From Planktomarina sp. (GTDB lineage: Bacteria > Pseudomonadota > Alphaproteobacteria > Rhodobacterales > Rhodobacteraceae), in NCBI GenBank assembly GCA_020630595.1, contig JAHDBC010000018.1, positions 1 to 54,259 on the forward strand: DNA of 54,259 bases, read 5' to 3'. The translations under genes were made by a program, and so were the position numbers. Positions 24,116-32,982 of the stretch are shown here, piece after piece (positions within the stretch are counted from its first letter, which is position 1; each line of letters opens with the position of its first letter). The notes beneath the pieces are model-generated. The model saw only the letters and a program-made list of their open reading frames with translations, was not told the DNA's origin and ran no database searches.

Positions 24116-25429
24116 TCAGTCCTTTAGCGCTAACATCTGTTTAAGCGCGTGGTACGAGGCTTTGGGCGTGCGTTGCAAGGTTTTGAAGTCAACGTGTAAC
24201 AAACCGAACCTTTTTTCATAGCCCAGGGCCCATTCGTAATTGTCCATCAGCGACCAAGTTATGTAGCCCTTCACCGGCGCACCCTTGGAAAGTGCGTTTT
24301 GGACCGCCTGCAGATGGTCGTTCAGGTAGGCAATGCGATCCTGATCATCGGTACCGCTGGTCGAAGCCATGCCATTTTCCGTCACATAAAGCGGCAGATC
24401 GCCCGTATATTCTGCGGCTGTTCGGGTCAGGAAATCTTCCAACCCTTGGGGGTAAATTTCCCAGCCCATCTGGGTTTTGGGCAAGGGGCCCGGAACCTCT
24501 TGATGGCTGGGCCAGGGATCGGTGTTGGGGGCAATGACCTTGCGCGTATAATAATTCAGACCGCACCAATCCAACGGCTGGCCGATCACGTCAAAATCGT
24601 CCTGCCAACCGTTGGGCATATGGGGGCCTAATCCTTCCAGCACATTGGCGGGGTATTCTTTCTTGAACACGCCACCCAGAAACCAGCGATTGTAATATCC
24701 ATCATAAAGTTCTGCGGCCTTGATCGCGGCCGGGCTGTCGTCGGCCGGGGTGGCCCATTCGAAATTGAACACCCCGCCCAGATTGTTCATGCCCAGCCCC
24801 CGCATCGCTTGAATCGCTGTGCCATGGGCCAACAGAACATGGTGCATGGCCCGCGCTGTGGCGCGGATGTCGCGCAGACCCGGCGCGTGATGACCCAGAA
24901 AATGCGACAGCCACCCCACACACCATGGTTCGTTGATTGGGGCCACAGAATACATCCGGTCCCCGATCCGGCCCATGATGGTTTCGGTGAATTCACCAAA
25001 CCATTTGGCGATATCACGGTTGCGCCACCCCCCCAAATCATTCAGCGCAGAGGGTAGTTCCCAATGATACAGTGTCGCGCAGGGTTTCAGGCCGCGTTCC
25101 AAAAGCGCATCCGTCAGCCGATCATAGTAATCCAGCCCGTCGGGGTTCACCGTGGTGCCATCTGGCATGACCCGCGCCCAAGACGTTGAAAACCGATACG
25201 CATCGAACCCTGCATCTTTCAAAAGATCAAAGTCACTTTCAAACCGGGTGTAATGGTCGCAGGCCAAATCGCCGTTTTCGGCCCGGATCACATTGCCGGG
25301 CGTGTCGGCAAAATCGTCCCAATGGGTCCGACCCGCGCCGCCTTGGGCGTGGCCTTCGATTTGGTAGCTTGACGTTGCAGCCCCAAACAGGAACCCCGCT
25401 GGAAAATCAGCGCGTTTGAATTTCATCAT
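24116..25429 (-). CDS. bglA: Beta-glucosidase, glycoside hydrolase family 1
   Basis: The 437-residue protein is a full-length GH1 (beta/alpha)8 barrel. SYQIEG (21-26) and WDDF are N-terminal landmarks, INEPW (165-169) holds the acid/base Glu167, and YVTENG (348-353) holds the nucleophile Glu351; both are intact. It hydrolyses beta-linked glucosides in the cytosol, as no signal peptide is present. It lies 14 bases after aglR and two bases before glk. The start may be either of two adjacent ATG codons; the ribosome site is poor (GAGAAAGA). A GH1 enzyme in an alpha-glucoside locus widens the substrate range of the system. Confidence 0.92.
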   Translation of the reverse strand: MMKFKRADFPAGFLFGAATSSYQIEGHAQGGAGRTHWDDFADTPGNVIRAENGDLACDHYTRFESDFDLLKDAGFDAYRFSTSWARVMPDGTTVNPDGLDYYDRLTDALLERGLKPCATLYHWELPSALNDLGGWRNRDIAKWFGEFTETIMGRIGDRMYSVAPINEPWCVGWLSHFLGHHAPGLRDIRATARAMHHVLLAHGTAIQAMRGLGMNNLGGVFNFEWATPADDSPAAIKAAELYDGYYNRWFLGGVFKKEYPANVLEGLGPHMPNGWQDDFDVIGQPLDWCGLNYYTRKVIAPNTDPWPSHQEVPGPLPKTQMGWEIYPQGLEDFLTRTAAEYTGDLPLYVTENGMASTSGTDDQDRIAYLNDHLQAVQNALSKGAPVKGYITWSLMDNYEWALGYEKRFGLLHVDFKTLQRTPKASYHALKQMLALKD

Positions 25430-25443
25430 GGTTTCAGTCTTTC

Positions 25444-26469
25444 TCAGATCGGGGCAGGGCCAGTGGATTGGCCCACCACCAGTTGCGCTTCCAGCATCAA
25501 TTCCTGCGGTTCAAGCGTTGGGTCGGCAATCACATCCAGCAACATTTTTGCAGCAAGCCGCCCCGCTTCGCGCACAGACGATTTGGTTGCGGTAAACATC
25601 GGGACCGTGTCCCCATTGGGCATATAAGACAGATCGTCATCGTGGATCACGATCGAAACATCCCGCCCCATCTTCATTCCGCGATCTTCCAGTGCGCGGC
25701 GGACCCCCATGCCAGACACAAGCGACGCCACCATAAACGCGGTCGGCGGGACCGGCGCATCCAAAAGCTGGGTCGCGATTTTGTACCCGTAAAGTTCCGT
25801 CATTTCACGGCTGAACATAAGGTCGGGGCGGATCGCAACACCGGCATTTTTCATTGCAGATTCAAAGCCTGCCCGGCGTCGTTGGGCGAAATCCATCGTT
25901 TCGATCCCGTTCAAAAGGGCAATGTTGCGGTGGCCCAGCTGGATCAGGAATTCTGTCGCCCGTTCAAAGGCACGGCGGTTGTTCACATCCACCCAATGAT
26001 AGGGCTGATCGATCCCACTGGCACGCCCATGAACCACGAACGGCAGACCCAAGCTGTGCACCAACGCGATACGGTCGTCATTGGTTTTGGGGCCGTGCAG
26101 GATCAGCCCGTCGACACTGGCCCGGGCCGCCATCTGGCGATAGGCCTGCGCTTCTTCGGTGTCAGGAACCAGCGACAAAAGCATGTCATAATTGTTTGCC
26201 GAATAGGTTTCGCCTGCGCCGCCAATGAAATCGCCAAAGATCGGGTTCACCATTTCATGGGTGTTGGTTTGCGGGATCACGTGACCGATGGCCATGGCCC
26301 GGCCCGTCGCAAGACCACGGGCCCGGTTATTGGGTTTGTAGTTGTGTTCGGTCGCTGCCTTTGCCACACGCTGGCGCGTGGCTTCACTGACTTCGGGATA
26401 ACCATTCAAGGCGCGGCTGACCGTTGTCTGTGACAAACCCAGAAGTTCTGAAAGTTCTTTAAGGTTCAT
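25444..26469 (-). CDS. aglR: LacI-family repressor of the alpha-glucoside genes
   Basis: The 341-residue protein has a LacI headpiece (LKELSELLGLSQTTVSRALNG, hinge helix following) and a periplasmic-binding-protein-like sensor domain (about 60-335). The recognition helix SQTTVSRALN is typical. LacI-family dimers bind palindromes with a central CG pair; two such palindromes with the core AAGCGCTT lie upstream, one 11-24 bp before this gene and one at the aglE promoter. It should therefore repress aglEFGAK and itself, and be released by an alpha-glucoside or a product. It leads aglR-bglA-glk-ycaQ. Confidence 0.9.
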   Translation of the reverse strand: MNLKELSELLGLSQTTVSRALNGYPEVSEATRQRVAKAATEHNYKPNNRARGLATGRAMAIGHVIPQTNTHEMVNPIFGDFIGGAGETYSANNYDMLLSLVPDTEEAQAYRQMAARASVDGLILHGPKTNDDRIALVHSLGLPFVVHGRASGIDQPYHWVDVNNRRAFERATEFLIQLGHRNIALLNGIETMDFAQRRRAGFESAMKNAGVAIRPDLMFSREMTELYGYKIATQLLDAPVPPTAFMVASLVSGMGVRRALEDRGMKMGRDVSIVIHDDDLSYMPNGDTVPMFTATKSSVREAGRLAAKMLLDVIADPTLEPQELMLEAQLVVGQSTGPAPI

Positions 26470-26479
26470 CCAAACAGTC

Positions 26480-26493
26480 CCGAAGCGCTTTGG
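26480..26493. promoter_or_regulatory. Candidate AglR operator next to aglR
   Basis: CCGAAGCGCTTTGG is palindromic at six of seven base pairs and shares the core AAGCGCTT with the site at 26640-26651. It ends 11 bp before the aglR start codon, a place suited to autoregulation. The two site centres are 159 bp apart, which would also allow DNA looping. Confidence 0.6.
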
Positions 26494-26601
26494 ATTTAGT
26501 TACGAACAGTTCGACTGTGATGTCAACGGCTTCTGAAATTCTGTATGAATATGTCGAATCCTTTGCGGAAATTCTATTTTCAGGTGCGATAAATTCGGCA
26601 G

Positions 26602-26651
26602 TTGACATAAATTCGAAGTTTGCAATGCTATGCGCTATCCAAAGCGCTTTG
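26602..26651 (+). promoter_or_regulatory. aglE promoter with overlapping AglR operator
   Basis: A consensus -35 TTGACA (26602-26607) is followed after 16-17 bp by AATGCT/ATGCTA (26624-26630). CAAAGCGCTTTG (26640-26651), a perfect 12-bp palindrome with a LacI-type centre, sits where transcription should start. Repression by AglR is the natural reading. Confidence 0.65.
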
Positions 26652-26713
26652 ATTTTTTGATTCCAAGGTGCGGATGTTCATTGCGCAAAATGCGCGTAGG
26701 GAGGGAAACCTAA

Positions 26714-28003
26714 ATGAAGAAGACTTTTTATGCTGGTGCGGCTGCGCTGGCACTGACCGCCGGAATGGCAAACGCCGCCGGCCATCTGCCTGACCTGACA
26801 GGTGAAACAATCACAGTTGCCGGCACATGGCTGTCACCAGAAGCTGAAATCGTCGAAGAAATCTTTGACATGTTCGAAGAAGCGACAGGTGCCGAAGTCA
26901 AATACGTTGGTTCTGACTCTTTCGAACAGCAGATCGTCATTGACGCCGAAGCAGGCTCTGCCCCGAACTTGGCCGTGTTCCCACAGCCTGGTCTTGCGGC
27001 AGACATGGCATCGCGCGGTTTCCTGACACCGCTGCAGCCAGATGTGGCTGACTGGGTTCGTGAAAACTATGCCGCCGGTCAATCCTGGGTCGATCTGGGG
27101 TCGTATAACGATGCCGATGGCAACAAGCAGCACTATGGCATGTTCTTCCGCGTCGATGTGAAGTCGCTGGTTTGGTATTCGCCTGAAAACTTCGAAGATG
27201 CAGGCTACGAAATTCCTGAAACCATGGAAGATCTGAAAGCCCTGACAGACCAGATCGTCGCAGACGGTGGCACACCATGGTGCATCGGTCTGGGATCCGG
27301 CGCTGCCACAGGTTGGCCTGCAACCGACTGGGTCGAAGACATGATGCTGCGCACACAGCCGCCAGAAGTCTATGATGACTGGGTGTCCAACGACATGGCA
27401 TTCGACGACCCACGTGTTGTTGCCGCCATCGAAGAATTCGGCGCATTTGCACGCAACAACGATTATGTTGCGGGTGGTGCCGGTGCTGTCGCATCCACAG
27501 ATTTCCGTGACAGCCCAAAGGGTCTGTTTGCATCGCCACCACAGTGCTACATGCACCGTCAGGCGTCATTCATCCCAGCGTTCTTCCCAGAAGGCACCGT
27601 TGTGGGTGAAGATGCAGACTTCTTCTACTTCCCATCCTATGCGTCCAAAGATCTGGGTAACCCGGTTCTGGGTGCAGGCACATTGTTTGCGATCACCAAC
27701 GAATCCGAAGGCGCGCATGCATTGGTGAAATTCCTGCAGGATCCAAAAGCACACGAACTGTGGATGTCACGCGGCGCGTTCCTGACACCACACAAAGGTG
27801 TTGATCTGTCCGCTTTCGGGTCCGACAGTGAACGTGCGATGAACAACATCCTGTTGAACGCAACAACGTTCCGCTTTGATGGGTCCGACCTGATGCCGGG
27901 CGCAGTTGGCGCAGGCACATTCTGGACAGGCATGGTAGACTACGCAGGCGGCAAAGACGCAGGCGAAGTGGCCACAGCCATCCAGAACAGCTGGCCAAAC
28001 TAA
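26714..28003 (+). CDS. aglE: Alpha-glucoside ABC transporter, substrate-binding protein
   Basis: The 429-residue protein begins with a signal peptide (MKKTFYAGAAALALTAGMANA, cleavage probably after ANA) and matches the family 1 sugar-binding proteins of the AglE type (TVAGTWLSPEAEIVEEIFDMF at the mature N-terminus). It should bind alpha-glucosides such as sucrose, maltose or trehalose in the periplasm and deliver them to AglFG. GGGAGGG lies eight bases before the ATG. It is first in aglEFGAK, and an 80-base spacer with stable hairpins separates it from aglF, as is common where the binding protein must be made in excess. Confidence 0.92.
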   Translation: MKKTFYAGAAALALTAGMANAAGHLPDLTGETITVAGTWLSPEAEIVEEIFDMFEEATGAEVKYVGSDSFEQQIVIDAEAGSAPNLAVFPQPGLAADMASRGFLTPLQPDVADWVRENYAAGQSWVDLGSYNDADGNKQHYGMFFRVDVKSLVWYSPENFEDAGYEIPETMEDLKALTDQIVADGGTPWCIGLGSGAATGWPATDWVEDMMLRTQPPEVYDDWVSNDMAFDDPRVVAAIEEFGAFARNNDYVAGGAGAVASTDFRDSPKGLFASPPQCYMHRQASFIPAFFPEGTVVGEDADFFYFPSYASKDLGNPVLGAGTLFAITNESEGAHALVKFLQDPKAHELWMSRGAFLTPHKGVDLSAFGSDSERAMNNILLNATTFRFDGSDLMPGAVGAGTFWTGMVDYAGGKDAGEVATAIQNSWPN

Positions 28004-28010
28004 GCCACTG

Positions 28011-28051
28011 GCCCACACTGGGCTTTCGGGTAGCGCGGGATGAACCCGCGC
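28011..28051 (+). other. Intercistronic hairpins between aglE and aglF
   Basis: Two stem-loops occur: GCCCA/TGGGC (28011-28023) and a stable GCGCGGG/CCCGCGC with a five-base loop (28033-28051). No T run follows, so they are not a standard terminator. Such hairpins protect the upstream mRNA end and raise binding-protein output over permease output in sugar ABC operons. That role is inferred. Confidence 0.6.
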
Positions 28052-28083
28052 ACCCACACCATAAATCCTAGGGGAGGGAACCG

Positions 28084-29085
28084 ATGGATGCTGCATTACT
28101 TGGCCTGGTCACAATCGTGGTGGGCGTCGGCGGATGCGTCGGATATTTCTACTTTTCAAACCTGATCCTGGATAAATTCATTTTTCCAGCCAGTGGTCCC
28201 AATGCCGGGCGCAACATCAATCGCGCTAATCTGGTTCGACCGTGGCTGTTTGTGCTTCCCGCTGTTTTGGCGCTGGGGCTGTATCTGGCCTATCCGGTTG
28301 TCGCGACATTCTGGTTGTCTGTCACAGACCGGTCGCAGGACGATGCGTTCGTCGGTTTTGCGAATTATTCCAAAATGTTCGAAGACGCGAAATTCTGGGA
28401 AGCACTGCGCAACAACATGATGTGGTTGATCGTCGTCCCCGCAGCCTCTACCGCGTTTGGGCTGTTGGCGGCGCAGCTGACCGACCGCATCCGGTGGGGA
28501 TCCATCGCAAAATCACTGATCTTCATGCCCATGGCAATTTCTTTTGTCGGTGCGGCGGTGATCTGGAAACTGGTCTATGACGCCCGTCCCGAAGGCACCG
28601 AACAGATCGGCGTGCTGAACGCGCTGTATATCTGGTTTGGGGGCAGTGATCCGCAACAGTGGTTGACCATCCCGTTCTGGAACAACTTTTTCCTGATGAT
28701 CGTGCTGGTCTGGATCCAAACCGGCTTTGCCATGGTGATCCTGTCAGCGGCCCTGCGCGGCATTCCCGAAGAAACGGTTGAGGCCGCGATTATCGATGGG
28801 GCCAACCCGTTCCAAATCTTTTTCAAAATCAAAGTGCCACAAATCATGCCGACCATTGTGGTGGTCTGGACCACGATCACGATCGTCGTGCTCAAGGTGT
28901 TTGACATCGTGTTCGCCATGACGAACGGCCAGTGGGAAACACAGGTTCTGGCGAATTACATGTACGACAAAATGTTCCGCGGTCTGGACTGGGGCGTGGG
29001 GTCTGCATCGGCCATGATTATCATGTTGCTGGTGACGCCCATCTTGGTCTGGAACGTCTATAACGCCCGTCAGGAGATGAAATAA
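28084..29085 (+). CDS. aglF: Alpha-glucoside ABC transporter, permease AglF
   Basis: This 333-residue inner-membrane protein has an extra N-terminal helix (residues 4-26), then the usual six-helix MalF-type core beginning at RPWLFVLPAVLALGL. The EAA loop that contacts the ATPase reads EAAIIDGANPFQIFFKIKVP. GGGAGGGAACCG precedes the start. Its stop overlaps the aglG start by one base (TAATG). It pairs with AglG to form the membrane channel. Confidence 0.9.
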   Translation: MDAALLGLVTIVVGVGGCVGYFYFSNLILDKFIFPASGPNAGRNINRANLVRPWLFVLPAVLALGLYLAYPVVATFWLSVTDRSQDDAFVGFANYSKMFEDAKFWEALRNNMMWLIVVPAASTAFGLLAAQLTDRIRWGSIAKSLIFMPMAISFVGAAVIWKLVYDARPEGTEQIGVLNALYIWFGGSDPQQWLTIPFWNNFFLMIVLVWIQTGFAMVILSAALRGIPEETVEAAIIDGANPFQIFFKIKVPQIMPTIVVVWTTITIVVLKVFDIVFAMTNGQWETQVLANYMYDKMFRGLDWGVGSASAMIIMLLVTPILVWNVYNARQEMK

Positions 29086-30224
29086 TGGACAACATCGCAG
29101 GTTCAAAATCATCCCTGTCGTGGGTTGTGAATATATCCGTTGTTGCGTTGGTGCTGTTGTGGCTGTTCCCGACGGTGGGGTTGTTTGTATCGTCATTCCG
29201 CACCGCTGATCAAATCGCAGGGTCAGGCTGGTGGGCATCGGTGTCGACCCAGGAACGCCAGAACCCGGCCATCCGCATTGCGGGTGAAGAATTTGAACGC
29301 GACGGGCTTTACGTCATCGAAGGCCAGCTGTTTGAGGTTGAGGCGGACGTCAGCGCATGGGGCACATCATCGCGCGCACCCGAAGCCTTCGGTCCCGGTG
29401 ACACTGCCGAATTGTCGAAAGATCGCACCGTGACGGTGCAGGCGGATGGATCGTATGTGTTTACGGCCACCGAAACCCAAGAGGGCAAGCGCCTGCCACG
29501 GGTCTTTACCACTGCCGAAACGGCCCCTGAATTCACGTTGGAAAACTATGACCGCGTGCTGTTCGGCGCGTCCGGGGAAAGCAATATGGGAAAGGCGTTC
29601 TTCAACACGCTGACCGTGACGATCCCGGCAACGATCATTCCCATTCTGGTGGCGGCCTTTGCGGCCTACGCGCTGGCGTGGATGGATTTCAAAGGCCGCG
29701 CGCTTTTGATCGCCATGATCGTGGGGCTGTTGGTGGTGCCATTGCAGTTGGCATTGATCCCGCTTTTGCAGCTGCACAACAACATTGGCATCGGCAAAGG
29801 ATATTTGGGCGTCTGGCTGGCGCACACGGGATTTGGTCTGCCGCTCGCCATCTATCTGTTGCGAAATTACATGGTGGGTCTGCCCAAAGATATCATTGAA
29901 AATGCCCGTGTGGATGGCGCGACGGATTTCCAGATTTTCGTGAAAATCATCCTGCCGCTGTCCTTCCCGGCGCTGGCCTCGTTCGCGATTTTCCAATTCT
30001 TGTGGGTCTGGAACGATTTGCTGGTGGCGCTGGTGTTCCTGATCGACAGCACAGGGGAAACGACTGTGATGACCCGGCAGATTGTCGAACTGTTGGGATC
30101 ACGGGGCGGGAACTGGGAAATCCTTGCGACGGCGGCGTTCATTTCGATCAGCGTGCCCTTGGTCGTGTTTTTCGCAATGCAAAAGTATCTGGTGCGCGGC
30201 CTGTTGGCCGGGTCTGTGAAATAG
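29085..30224 (+). CDS. aglG: Alpha-glucoside ABC transporter, permease AglG
   Basis: The 379-residue MalG-type permease has helix 1 near residues 14-36. A soluble, probably periplasmic segment of about 120 residues follows (ASVSTQERQNPAIRIAGEEF to TAETAPEF), then the remaining five helices. The EAA loop reads ENARVDGATDFQIFVKIILP. The large first periplasmic loop is longer than in MalG and appears to be an AglG family trait. The start codon overlaps the aglF stop, so the two permeases are co-translated. aglA begins eight bases after its stop. Confidence 0.9.
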   Translation: MDNIAGSKSSLSWVVNISVVALVLLWLFPTVGLFVSSFRTADQIAGSGWWASVSTQERQNPAIRIAGEEFERDGLYVIEGQLFEVEADVSAWGTSSRAPEAFGPGDTAELSKDRTVTVQADGSYVFTATETQEGKRLPRVFTTAETAPEFTLENYDRVLFGASGESNMGKAFFNTLTVTIPATIIPILVAAFAAYALAWMDFKGRALLIAMIVGLLVVPLQLALIPLLQLHNNIGIGKGYLGVWLAHTGFGLPLAIYLLRNYMVGLPKDIIENARVDGATDFQIFVKIILPLSFPALASFAIFQFLWVWNDLLVALVFLIDSTGETTVMTRQIVELLGSRGGNWEILATAAFISISVPLVVFFAMQKYLVRGLLAGSVK

Positions 30225-30232
30225 GAAGTACG

Positions 30233-31879
30233 ATGGACGGTTCAACACAAGCCATGGTCGCTGGTCAGTCCGTGGATAAAGACTGGTGGCGCGGTGCGGT
30301 GATCTATCAGATTTATCCGCGCAGCTACCAAGACAGCAACGGCGACGGGATCGGCGATCTGGCCGGGATCACGTCGCGGTTGGATCACATTGCATCACTG
30401 GGTGTGGATGCGGTTTGGATTTCGCCGTTTTTCAAATCCCCGATGAAGGATTTCGGCTATGACGTCAGCGACTATTGCGATGTCGATCCGATGTTTGGAA
30501 CGTTGGCGGATTTCGATGCGCTGATCGCCAAAGCGCATGATCTGGGTCTGAAGATCATGATCGATCTGGTGTTGTCCCACACGTCTGACCAACACGCGTG
30601 GTTTGCGCAAAGCCGTCAATCGCGGGACAATGAAAAGGCAGATTGGTTTGTCTGGGCCGACCCCAAACCAGATGGAACGCCACCCAACAACTGGCTGTCC
30701 ATTTTCGGCGGGCCTGCATGGCAGTGGGATGCGCGGCGCGAACAGTATTACCTGCACAATTTCCTGACATCGCAGCCGGATTTGAACCTGCACACCCCTG
30801 CGGTGCAGGATGCGCTTTTGGATGTGGTGCGGTTCTGGCTGGATCGTGGGGTGGATGGGTTCCGCCTGGACACGATCAATTTCTATTTCGCGGACAAGGA
30901 ATTGCGCGACAACCCGGCGTTGCCACCCGAAAAGCGCAATGCAACCATTGCCCCATCCGTGAACCCCTACAACCATCAGGAACATCTGTATTCCAAGAAC
31001 CAGCCTGAAAATCTGGATTTTCTGCGTCGGTTCCGGGCGGTTCTGGATGAATATCCGGCGGCCACCTGTGTGGGCGAAGTGGGCGATGCGCAGCGGGGGC
31101 TTGAACTGTTGGGCGAATACACGGCTGGCGATGATCTGGTGCATATGTGTTATGCGTTTGAATTTCTGTCGGGTGGGCGTCTGAAAGCGCAGGATGTGGT
31201 CGATGTCATGGCGCGCCTGCAAGAGGCTGCCCCCGAAGGTTGGGCGTGTTGGGCGTTTTCAAACCATGATGTGATCCGCCATGTGTCGCGTTGGGATCTG
31301 GGGCCGGATGCGGCACGGTTGTTTACGACGATGATGATGTGCCTGCGCGGATCGCTGTGCCTGTATCAAGGCGAAGAATTGGGGCTGGCAGAAGCCGATG
31401 TCCCGTTCGAAGCGCTTCAGGATCCGTACGGGATTGAATTCTGGCCGGAATTCAAAGGCCGTGATGGGTGCCGGACACCAATGGTATGGTCCAAAGACAA
31501 TTCATTTGGGGGGTTTTCAGAAATGGCCCCGTGGCTGCCGATGCCGCCATCGCACATTGATCAATCTGTGGCCCAACAGGAAAAAGACCCTGACGCCATG
31601 CTGCACCATTATCGCCGCGCCATTGCGATGCGGCAGGGGTGTGATGCGTTGATCAAAGGGGATCACGACAATCTGGCAGGCACGGGCGGCGTGCTGAGTT
31701 TTGAGCGCCTGCACGGCACAGACCGGATTTTCTGTGCCTTCAACATGACAGGCGAAACCGCCACCGTGCAGGCGCCGATGGGCGCTGCGCTGTCCACCGA
31801 CATTGGCCAAGATGGCACACAAAGCGGGACGACCGTGACGCTCCAACCTTGGGGCGCATGGGTGGTCAAAACCGCGTAA
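30233..31879 (+). CDS. aglA: Alpha-glucosidase, glycoside hydrolase family 13
   Basis: The 548-residue protein is a complete GH13 oligosaccharide hydrolase. WWRGAVIYQIYPRSYQDSNGDGIGD at the N-terminus is family typical, GFRLD (209-213) carries the nucleophile Asp213, GEVGD (281-285) the acid/base Glu282, and SNHD (343-346) the third Asp. No signal peptide is present, so it acts in the cytosol on glucosides brought in by AglEFGK, releasing glucose for Glk. The ATG at 30233 follows AGGAAG; in-frame codons upstream lie inside aglG. Confidence 0.92.
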   Translation: MDGSTQAMVAGQSVDKDWWRGAVIYQIYPRSYQDSNGDGIGDLAGITSRLDHIASLGVDAVWISPFFKSPMKDFGYDVSDYCDVDPMFGTLADFDALIAKAHDLGLKIMIDLVLSHTSDQHAWFAQSRQSRDNEKADWFVWADPKPDGTPPNNWLSIFGGPAWQWDARREQYYLHNFLTSQPDLNLHTPAVQDALLDVVRFWLDRGVDGFRLDTINFYFADKELRDNPALPPEKRNATIAPSVNPYNHQEHLYSKNQPENLDFLRRFRAVLDEYPAATCVGEVGDAQRGLELLGEYTAGDDLVHMCYAFEFLSGGRLKAQDVVDVMARLQEAAPEGWACWAFSNHDVIRHVSRWDLGPDAARLFTTMMMCLRGSLCLYQGEELGLAEADVPFEALQDPYGIEFWPEFKGRDGCRTPMVWSKDNSFGGFSEMAPWLPMPPSHIDQSVAQQEKDPDAMLHHYRRAIAMRQGCDALIKGDHDNLAGTGGVLSFERLHGTDRIFCAFNMTGETATVQAPMGAALSTDIGQDGTQSGTTVTLQPWGAWVVKTA

Positions 31880-31896
31880 CAACAGGGAACAGTACC

Positions 31897-32979
31897 ATGT
31901 CTACTTTGAAGCTGACGAATGTCGACAAAACGTATGGCGGAACGGTCAATGTTCTGCGTGACATCAATCTGGATATCGAAACGGGCGAACTGATCGTGTT
32001 CGTCGGCCCGTCTGGCTGCGGAAAATCCACGCTGTTGCGAATGATTGCCGGGCTGGAAAAAATCACCGGGGGCGAGTTGCAAATTGATGGGGCCGTCGTC
32101 AACGACGTGCCGCCCGCGCAACGTGGCATCGCGATGGTATTCCAATCTTATGCCCTGTATCCGCACATGACGGTGCGCGAAAACATGCAGTTCGCATTGA
32201 AACTGGCCAAGAAAACACCGGCTGAAATTGACGCCGCCGTGGCATCGGCGGCCGAAAAGCTGCAACTGACCGATTATCTGGATCGTCTGCCAAAGGCGTT
32301 GTCTGGTGGTCAACGCCAGCGGGTCGCCATTGGCCGGTCTATTGTGCGCGATCCGAAAGTCTATTTGTTCGACGAACCCCTGTCGAACCTTGATGCGGCC
32401 CTGCGCGTCGCCACCCGCATCGAAATCGCCCAATTGAAAGAGGCGATGCCCGACAGCACGATGATCTATGTTACCCACGATCAGGTTGAGGCGATGACGC
32501 TGGCGTCGCGCATCGTGGTGCTGGCAAACAAGGGGATCGCGCAGGTTGGAACCCCGCTGGAACTGTATGAAAGCCCGAAAAATGAATTCGTTGCGCAGTT
32601 CATCGGTTCGCCTGCGATGAACCTGTTGCCCGGTACAATCGTTGAAACCGGGGCTTTGACCAAAGTTGACTTGGGCCATGGCTTGGAAGTGACATCGACC
32701 GTTCCCACCACCGATGCGGATATGGGCATGACCGTCAATGTGGGGATCAGACCCGAAGATCTGGTCGAAACCGACGGCACAGCGGCATTCGAAGGCAAAG
32801 TGAAAATCATCGAAGCCTTGGGTGAAGTCACCTTGATGTATTTTGATGGGGCAGGGGCAGACTTTATCTGCAAGCTGAATGGCATTCATGCGGGCCGTCG
32901 CGGGGAAACCCTGCGCCTGACGGCTTCGCCTGACAAAGTACATGTGTTTGCGAATGGGGAATCCCTGCTGTACCGATAA
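31897..32979 (+). CDS. aglK: Alpha-glucoside ABC transporter, ATP-binding protein AglK
   Basis: The 360-residue MalK-type ATPase has Walker A GPSGCGKST (37-45), the signature LSGGQ (135-139), Walker B VYLFDE (155-160) and the switch His194 in THDQVEAM. An OB-fold regulatory domain occupies about residues 235-360. It drives import through AglFG. The ATG at 31897 follows ACAGGGAAC; the next gene starts three bases after its stop. Confidence 0.93.
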   Translation: MSTLKLTNVDKTYGGTVNVLRDINLDIETGELIVFVGPSGCGKSTLLRMIAGLEKITGGELQIDGAVVNDVPPAQRGIAMVFQSYALYPHMTVRENMQFALKLAKKTPAEIDAAVASAAEKLQLTDYLDRLPKALSGGQRQRVAIGRSIVRDPKVYLFDEPLSNLDAALRVATRIEIAQLKEAMPDSTMIYVTHDQVEAMTLASRIVVLANKGIAQVGTPLELYESPKNEFVAQFIGSPAMNLLPGTIVETGALTKVDLGHGLEVTSTVPTTDADMGMTVNVGIRPEDLVETDGTAAFEGKVKIIEALGEVTLMYFDGAGADFICKLNGIHAGRRGETLRLTASPDKVHVFANGESLLYR

Positions 32980-32982
32980 GGC

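Noticed and set aside
28011-28051. Rho-independent terminator after aglE
   Set aside because: The hairpins have no T run and the operon clearly continues into aglF, so they are better read as mRNA-stabilising structures.
31663-32943. 426-codon open frame on the minus strand opposite aglA/aglK
   Set aside because: Spans two intact, motif-bearing genes in antisense; no homology signs.
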